Assembly: GCA_049607205.1 (NCBI GenBank)
Contig: JBMYWH010000027.1
Span: 1 to 30,278 of the forward strand
DNA: 30,278 nucleotides
Direction: 5' to 3'
Source: JBELHR01 sp049607205
GTDB lineage: Bacteria; Bacteroidota; Bacteroidia; Flavobacteriales; Flavobacteriaceae
The position numbers and the translations under genes were made by a program. Of this stretch, positions 25,062-30,278 are shown in pieces (the stretch's first letter is position 1; each line of letters starts with the position of its first letter). Below the pieces are notes generated by a model, which was given only the letters and a program-made list of their open reading frames with translations, was not told where the DNA came from and did not search any database.

Positions 25062-26258
25062 ATGTACGGTAAAATAAAACAACACTTACAGGCCGAGCTT
25101 CAAGATATTCAAGAGGCTGGATTGTTCAAAAAAGAACGAATTATTACAACTTCTCAAGATGCGGTAATCAAAACCACTGAAGGAAAAGAAGTTATTAATT
25201 TTTGTGCAAATAATTATTTAGGGCTTTCGAATAACAAAGAGGTTATTCAAGCCGCTAAAGACACTTTAGACAGCCATGGATTTGGAATGTCATCGGTTCG
25301 TTTTATTTGTGGAACACAAGATATTCACAAGGAATTGGAAGAGAAAATTGCTGAATTTAATGGAACTGAAGATACGATTCTTTATGCAGCAGCTTTTGAT
25401 GCAAATGGAGGTGTTTTTGAACCTTTATTAGGCCCTGACGATGCGATTATTTCGGATTCATTGAACCATGCTTCAATTATTGATGGGGTGCGTTTGTGTA
25501 AAGCAGCTCGTTATCGCTATGCGAATAATGATATGAAGGACTTGGAGGCGCAGTTGATCAAAGCGAACGAAGCTGGACATCGTTTCAAGATCATCGTGAC
25601 GGACGGAGTGTTTTCTATGGACGGTATCGTAGCGAGTTTAGATCAAATCTGTGATTTAGCTGATAAATATGATGCTTTAGTGATGGTGGATGAATGCCAT
25701 GCTGCTGGATTTATTGGTCCAACAGGGCGTGGAACTGCAGAAGCTAAAGGAGTGATGGGACGCGTAGATATTATAACTGGAACTCTAGGGAAGGCCTTAG
25801 GAGGAGCCATGGGTGGATATACTACGGGTAAAAAAGAAATTATTGAATTATTAAGACAGAGATCAAGACCTTATTTGTTCTCTAATTCCTTAGCACCTAC
25901 TATTGTTGGGGCCTCTTTGAAGGTTTTTGACATGTTGTCTAGTTCTACAGAATTAAGAGATCGATTAGAAGCGAATACGGATTATTTCAAGAAAGGGATG
26001 AAAGCCGCTGGTCTAGATATCGTGGATGGTGATTCAGCCATTGTACCTGTGATGTTATACGACGCTAAATTGTCTCAAGAAATGGCTAATCGCCTTCTAG
26101 AAGAAGGGATTTATGTGATTGGATTTTTCTATCCTGTAGTGCCTAAAGATAAGGCTCGAATTAGAGTACAATTATCCGCAGCACATACTCAGGAGCATTT
26201 AGATAAAGCGATTGCGGCCTTTACAAAAGTGGCAAAAGAACTTAAGGTTATCGATTAA
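25062..26258 (+). CDS. kbl: Glycine C-acetyltransferase (2-amino-3-ketobutyrate CoA ligase)
   Basis: PLP enzyme that cleaves 2-amino-3-ketobutyrate with CoA to glycine and acetyl-CoA, the second step of threonine breakdown after threonine dehydrogenase. 398 aa, exactly the length of E. coli Kbl. Alpha-oxoamine synthase fold: VRFICGTQDIHKELE (79-93) is the Kbl-specific version of the substrate region and separates it from BioF and serine palmitoyltransferase; DSLNHASIIDG (132-142), VMVDECHAAGF (207-217, PLP-pyridine Asp210) and the PLP lysine Lys244 in GTLGKALGGAMGGY. The C-terminal domain has GFFYPVVPKDKARIRVQLSA (354-373). No tdh is in the window. Its stop overlaps the ATG of the AddB-like gene by one base, which couples a metabolic enzyme to a recombination nuclease. 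Confidence 0.95.
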   Translation: MYGKIKQHLQAELQDIQEAGLFKKERIITTSQDAVIKTTEGKEVINFCANNYLGLSNNKEVIQAAKDTLDSHGFGMSSVRFICGTQDIHKELEEKIAEFNGTEDTILYAAAFDANGGVFEPLLGPDDAIISDSLNHASIIDGVRLCKAARYRYANNDMKDLEAQLIKANEAGHRFKIIVTDGVFSMDGIVASLDQICDLADKYDALVMVDECHAAGFIGPTGRGTAEAKGVMGRVDIITGTLGKALGGAMGGYTTGKKEIIELLRQRSRPYLFSNSLAPTIVGASLKVFDMLSSSTELRDRLEANTDYFKKGMKAAGLDIVDGDSAIVPVMLYDAKLSQEMANRLLEEGIYVIGFFYPVVPKDKARIRVQLSAAHTQEHLDKAIAAFTKVAKELKVID

Positions 26259-29026
26259 TGAAATCATTTTTAGAAGAAAGCTTAGATCAAATATGGGACA
26301 GTTCCTCTAGTCTGGAGGAGCTCACCTTCGTACTTCCAAGTCAGCGTGCTTGTGTGTTTTTGAAGGACTTGATTATTAAAAAGTCTGATAAAGCGGGTTT
26401 TCTTCCAAAGATTATACCTATTGAAAAATTTATTGAGGAGCTTTCAGGTCTGGCTCAGATGGATCGCGTGGAGCTCCTTTTTAACTTCTATGAGGTATTT
26501 CTAGCCTCAAACCCTCAAAAGAGTCTGAGTTTTGATGCTTTTTCGAACTGGGCGACGACTGCTTTGCAGGATTTCAATGAAATTGACCGTCATTTAGTGG
26601 ATGCTAAGCAATTGTTTAGCCAGCTGAGTGATATCAAAAAAATGGAAGAATGGAAGGTGGATGCCGATCCTGATAAGGACTATAGTCTGATGCGCTCTCA
26701 TTTATTTTTTATGGAGCGTTTAGGGTTATTGTACCAGGAATTGAAATCTAAATTATTGGATCAAGGTAAGGGTTATCAAGGCCTTATTTACAGAGAAGCT
26801 AGAGAGCAGAGTGAGGCTTTTTGCGCACAACAGAAACCGAATTCTATATTTCTTCTAGGTTTTAATGCTCTGAACAAAGCAGAAGAGCACATCTTTCAAG
26901 ATTTGTTATCTGAAGGTAAAGCTCAAGTGTTCTGGGATGGGGATGCCCATTATATGAACAATGATCATATTGCCGGTCACTTTTTAAGGAAATACAGAGA
27001 CCATTGGCCGTTTTATCAACAAAACCCTTTTCCTGAATTCCCCAATCGATTTGAATCGCGAGATAAGAACTTGATTTCTATTGCCGCGCCTAAAAATATT
27101 TCTCAAGTGAAGTACTTTGGTCAGTGGCTTTCCGAGCAAGAATCTATAGAAAATACCGCAGTAGTTTTAGCAGATGAAAATTTGCTAGGCCTGTGCTTAA
27201 GTTCTTTGCCTTCCGAGGTGAAAAAGCTCAATATCACCATGGGATTCCCCTTGAGGAGCATTCCTATGTCGAGTTTATTTGAGGCTTTGTTTCATATGTA
27301 TAGCAATAGAAAACGCCTTAAATTAGCTCCTGGAGTATATTATTACAAAGACGTTTTAGGGCTTTTTAAACATCCGGATTTACAAGATTTATGGGAAGAG
27401 TTAGAAGGGGATTTGGCTGATGATCTACAGCAAACGCTTCAGACCCAGAATCAATTGTTTCTGACCTTAGAGGAGTTAAAGGAGCTCATTCCAGAAAACT
27501 TGCATGAAGGCTTGAAGCCACTACAGGGATTTTTTGTGAAGGAGTTTGAAACTAAGGCCTTTTTAAAACAATGTTTGGCCCTAATTCAAGATTTAAAACC
27601 TTTTAAACAAGGGATTGAAAAGGAGTTTTTGTTCCGATTCCACACCCTTTTTGAACAATTAAAAAACTTAAATGAGTCCTATGAATACCTTGAGGGTATT
27701 CAAACAATTCACGATTTTTACAAGCAACTTCTCACAGACGAAAGTCTCTCTTTTCAAGGGGAGCCTTTACAAGGGTTACAGCTCATGGGAATGTTGGAAA
27801 CGAGGTCCTTGGATTTTGATCGTATCGTTTTATTGGGAAGCAATGAAGGAATACTACCTTCGGGTAAGAGTGATTCCTCTTTTATTCCATTCGATGTGAA
27901 ATTGCAATATGACTTACCGACCTATTTGATTAAGGATGGAATCTACGCCTATCACTTTTTTAGGTTGATTCAAAGAGCTTCTAAGGTGATCATGACCCAT
28001 AATTCGGAAACCGATGGTTTGGGCTCAGGAGAGCGTTCTAGATTTGTGACTATGTTAGATCAAGAGGACCTTCTCAAAGTTCAGAAAACCATAGGACCTC
28101 TGATCCCTTCTGTAGAGAAAAAAGAATTAGTGATTGAGAAGAGCCCAGAGGTGATCAAGCGCCTTCAAGGTTTTGCAAAAAGCGGCGTTTCTCCTTCGGC
28201 TTTAAACACCTATATAAATAACCCTCCTCAGTTTTATTTTGAAAAGCTACTCAGTGTTTATGAAGCGGATAAGATGGAGGAGACGATGGCTCTAAACACG
28301 CTAGGGACGATAATCCACGATAGTTTAGAGGAATTATATAAACCTTATATTGGAAAACAATTGACGGTTGAGGTCGTGGAAGGCTTTCTTGAAATCTATA
28401 TCTCTGAATTAGAAAAACAATTTCTTAAGAGCTTTAAAAAGGGACGTTATAAGAGAGGGAAAAACTTTGTCACTTATCAAGTTGCTCAGACCTATATTTC
28501 TTCATTTTTAAAGAAGGAACTCCAAGAGCTTAAGGAAGGGAATAGTATTGAAATCGTGAGTCTGGAACAAAAGATGGAATGCGAAGTTGAAGTTCCTGGA
28601 ATTTCTTACCCCATCAAATTAAAAGGATTAGCCGATAGAATTGACCGGAAAAATGGGGAATTGAGAATTGTGGATTATAAAACGGGTAAGGTACAGTCCG
28701 GAGATCTCTATGTGGGTGACCTGTCTGAACTAAGTACTAATTCCAAACGCAAATATGTTTTGCAGGTTTTGTTTTATGCAGTCTTATATATGGAGAATAA
28801 CCCTCATACGAATATTAATGAGTTAAAGAGTGGAATCATTAGCTTCAAAAACTTTAAAGCAGGATTCATGTCTTGTAACTATGCCAAGGGACGTAAACGT
28901 GATGATCAAATGAGTATGGAACGTTATCAGGAATTCAAAGAAGCCTTGATCGCTTTACTGTATGAAATCTTCAACCCTGAAATTCCATTTAAAGAAAATG
29001 AAGATAAAAAATACGCATGGGTATAG
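26258..29026 (+). CDS. AddB-like degenerate helicase with PD-(D/E)XK nuclease
   Basis: 922 aa. The N-terminal half is a superfamily-1-like fold without a Walker A: where AddB has GxxGxGKT it reads ELTFVLPSQRACVFLKDLI (21-39), so no ATP binding is expected. The conserved later block LQGLQLMGMLETRSLDFDRI...GSNEGILPSG (504-536) identifies the AddB/RecC-like helicase family. The C-terminal nuclease (about 643-900) has VSPSALNTYINNPPQFYFEKLL (644-665), His687 in TIIHDSLEELY, Asp793 in LADRID, Asp806/Lys808 in VDYKTGK and Gln836 in QVLFYAV, a complete active site. The Cys that opens the AddB iron-sulphur motif (usually C-P-F-x-Y) is Asn here. This is the probable partner of the AddA-like protein. 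Its start overlaps the kbl stop by 1 base and its end overlaps the hydrolase by 10. Confidence 0.85.
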   Translation: MKSFLEESLDQIWDSSSSLEELTFVLPSQRACVFLKDLIIKKSDKAGFLPKIIPIEKFIEELSGLAQMDRVELLFNFYEVFLASNPQKSLSFDAFSNWATTALQDFNEIDRHLVDAKQLFSQLSDIKKMEEWKVDADPDKDYSLMRSHLFFMERLGLLYQELKSKLLDQGKGYQGLIYREAREQSEAFCAQQKPNSIFLLGFNALNKAEEHIFQDLLSEGKAQVFWDGDAHYMNNDHIAGHFLRKYRDHWPFYQQNPFPEFPNRFESRDKNLISIAAPKNISQVKYFGQWLSEQESIENTAVVLADENLLGLCLSSLPSEVKKLNITMGFPLRSIPMSSLFEALFHMYSNRKRLKLAPGVYYYKDVLGLFKHPDLQDLWEELEGDLADDLQQTLQTQNQLFLTLEELKELIPENLHEGLKPLQGFFVKEFETKAFLKQCLALIQDLKPFKQGIEKEFLFRFHTLFEQLKNLNESYEYLEGIQTIHDFYKQLLTDESLSFQGEPLQGLQLMGMLETRSLDFDRIVLLGSNEGILPSGKSDSSFIPFDVKLQYDLPTYLIKDGIYAYHFFRLIQRASKVIMTHNSETDGLGSGERSRFVTMLDQEDLLKVQKTIGPLIPSVEKKELVIEKSPEVIKRLQGFAKSGVSPSALNTYINNPPQFYFEKLLSVYEADKMEETMALNTLGTIIHDSLEELYKPYIGKQLTVEVVEGFLEIYISELEKQFLKSFKKGRYKRGKNFVTYQVAQTYISSFLKKELQELKEGNSIEIVSLEQKMECEVEVPGISYPIKLKGLADRIDRKNGELRIVDYKTGKVQSGDLYVGDLSELSTNSKRKYVLQVLFYAVLYMENNPHTNINELKSGIISFKNFKAGFMSCNYAKGRKRDDQMSMERYQEFKEALIALLYEIFNPEIPFKENEDKKYAWV

Positions 29027-29868
29027 AAAAAATAGAAAACTTAAGTATTCCCGGACCGAATGGGAAACCCTTAGTCTTAGATGTCTATCATAAAAACCTG
29101 CCTGGAGACCTTGTGATTTTCTGCCATGGTTATAAAGAAAATAAACATTGGGGAGCATGGGATCTTCTTGCAGAGCGCTTTGCTAGTCTAGGCTATGTTT
29201 TTGTAAAATTCAACTATAGTTTCAACGGAACGAGCCCCGCCGACCTGTCTGAGTTTTCGGATCTTGAAGCCTTTGCTCAAAACCGCTTTTCTTACGAATT
29301 AGACGATACACTGGTCCTGATAGATTATCTTAGAACTAAAGCCGATTTCAAAGCGCTTTATACCGAGAACAGCACCCATCTAATTGGTCATTCTCGAGGG
29401 GGATCTATGTCGATTTTAGCTGAAGAGGCCAGTAAACATTCCATTGAAACGGTTAGTGCATGGGCAGCTCCTGCTAGTTTTGAGTATTTCCTACCTAAAG
29501 GTTGGAAGAAATGGTACTGGGCACTTCGTAAAAGAGTCTACCTCAAGCATCCAAGAACGGGTCTTAAACTTCCCCATGACTACAGTTTTTATAAAGATTA
29601 TTTCTTGAATCAACAACGATTGAATTTGATACATGCCCTTCATAAATCCAAGGCCCGGCATCTATTTATGCAAGGGACTAACGATGGAGTAGTGAGTGTT
29701 TCTCAGGCAGAAGAATTACATGGAAACTCCAAGGATTCCAAACTGATCATTGTCGATCAAATGGATCATAATTTAGGAAATAAGACTCCCTGGACTGGAG
29801 AGGGTCTTCCAGGATATTTACAAATTTGCGTAGAGGATACGCTTAAATTCATTAAAAATGAAGGTTGA
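29017..29868 (+). CDS. Alpha/beta hydrolase (dienelactone hydrolase/prolyl-oligopeptidase-like)
   Basis: 283 aa cytosolic serine hydrolase without signal peptide. The oxyanion-hole segment FCHGYKENKHWGAW (35-48) precedes the nucleophile elbow GHSRGG (Ser126), the acid MQGTNDGVV (Asp223) and the catalytic His251 in QMDHNLGNKTPW, so the triad is complete. The lid between strands 6 and 7 (about 155-205) is rich in aromatic and basic residues, which suggests an acyl or ester substrate rather than a peptide, but the substrate cannot be told. It overlaps the nuclease gene before it by 10 bp and the acetyltransferase after it by 11 bp, so it belongs to the operon starting at kbl. Confidence 0.85.
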   Translation: MGIEKIENLSIPGPNGKPLVLDVYHKNLPGDLVIFCHGYKENKHWGAWDLLAERFASLGYVFVKFNYSFNGTSPADLSEFSDLEAFAQNRFSYELDDTLVLIDYLRTKADFKALYTENSTHLIGHSRGGSMSILAEEASKHSIETVSAWAAPASFEYFLPKGWKKWYWALRKRVYLKHPRTGLKLPHDYSFYKDYFLNQQRLNLIHALHKSKARHLFMQGTNDGVVSVSQAEELHGNSKDSKLIIVDQMDHNLGNKTPWTGEGLPGYLQICVEDTLKFIKNEG

Positions 29869-30278
29869 AAAAGCAACGGACAAGGATATATCAACAATTA
29901 AAAAATTAACCGAGGCCTGTGCTCGAGACATGATATCAAAAGGGATTTTCCAATGGAATGAGCACTATCCTTCAAGAGCTGTATTTGAGAAAGACGTGGA
30001 AAGAGGAGAACTCTTTAAACTAGTTGAAGCAGGTCAAATTAGAGGGATTATGGTCCTTAGTGATATAGAAGATCCTGAATATGATGGGGTCAAGTGGTCT
30101 GGAGAAGAGGGGCGAAAAATCTATGTGCACCGATTGGCAGTTCATCCAGAGCATCAAGGCAAGGGTTATGCACAAAAATTGATGGAATTTGCCCAGGTAT
30201 TCGCTGTGAACGAGGGGTTTTCTTGGATTCGATTAGACACCTTTAGTCAAAACAAAAGAAATAATATATTTTATCAAA
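29858..30278 (+). CDS. GNAT N-acetyltransferase, 3' end outside window
   Basis: An open frame starts at the ATG at 29858, overlaps the hydrolase end by 11 bp, and runs 140 codons to the edge without a stop. Seen: the start MKVEKATDKDISTIKKLTEA typical of GNAT enzymes, then KIYVHRLAVHPEHQGKGYAQKL, the acetyl-CoA-binding motif A (V-x-x-x-x-Q-x-x-G-x-A with Gly in place), and WIRLDTFSQNKRNNIFYQ, motif B in which the N-x-x-x-x-x-F-Y/F-x segment closes the fold. Only the last ~15-25 residues are missing, judged by the usual ~160 aa. Substrate unknown. Confidence 0.88.
   Translation, partial: MKVEKATDKDISTIKKLTEACARDMISKGIFQWNEHYPSRAVFEKDVERGELFKLVEAGQIRGIMVLSDIEDPEYDGVKWSGEEGRKIYVHRLAVHPEHQGKGYAQKLMEFAQVFAVNEGFSWIRLDTFSQNKRNNIFYQ

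Noticed and set aside
25062..26258. Alternative identity as BioF or serine palmitoyltransferase
   Set aside because: The VRFICGTQDIHKELE segment, the length of 398 aa and PLP lysine at 244 agree with Kbl; no biotin or sphingolipid genes are near.
1..30278. Mobile elements, phage genes, CRISPR arrays, tRNA or rRNA genes
   Set aside because: No transposase or integrase motifs, spaced identical repeats, or RNA-gene sequence was found; the only long repeat is the internal duplication of the lipoprotein gene.

Overview
The window is chromosomal DNA from a member of the Bacteroidota, most likely a flavobacterium. The evidence is the AT-rich sequence, the recurring Bacteroidota -7 promoter element TAnnTTTG just upstream of many genes, a TonB receptor with an N-terminal carboxypeptidase-regulatory-like domain, a DUF4292 lipoprotein, an HU-CCDC81/SPOR protein and lipoproteins with short acidic tails. 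No rRNA, tRNA, insertion sequence, phage gene or CRISPR array was seen. The DNA is gene-dense: no gap reaches 200 bases and many genes overlap or abut.

Left part (1-7500): the 3' part of a MurG-like glycosyltransferase converges on a leftward response regulator/histidine kinase pair of the PhoB/PhoR type. Divergent from it are a TonB-dependent outer-membrane receptor and a surface lipoprotein made of two copies of a 319-residue beta-helix-like unit, closed by a strong bidirectional terminator. The 182-bp divergent promoter holds six hexamers of the TTAACA type in exact 11-bp register, ending 9 bp before a perfect TAnnTTTG box. This is the architecture of a Pho box, and a weaker copy precedes the lipoprotein gene. 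Regulator, operator array, receptor and duplicated lipoprotein together look like a self-contained, probably phosphate-responsive uptake system. It is the most interesting part of the window.

Middle (7500-21000): a leftward pair (ADPRM-like phosphoesterase lipoprotein, Uup-type ABC-F ATPase); a rightward peptide-type double ABC ATPase without permeases; a DUF4292 lipoprotein tightly coupled to an EnvC-like degenerate LytM activator; a leftward HU-CCDC81/SPOR protein and acyl-CoA thioesterase; rightward dprA; and a leftward mfd-EamA transporter pair.

Right part (21000-30278): a rightward cluster of ZIP metal transporter, AddA-like helicase-nuclease, kbl (glycine C-acetyltransferase), AddB-like nuclease, alpha/beta hydrolase and a GNAT acetyltransferase cut by the window end. 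The two subunits of the putative AddAB double-strand-break enzyme are split by kbl, which has its own promoter-like box. DNA maintenance functions (mfd, dprA, addA, addB) are notably concentrated in 15.6-29 kb.
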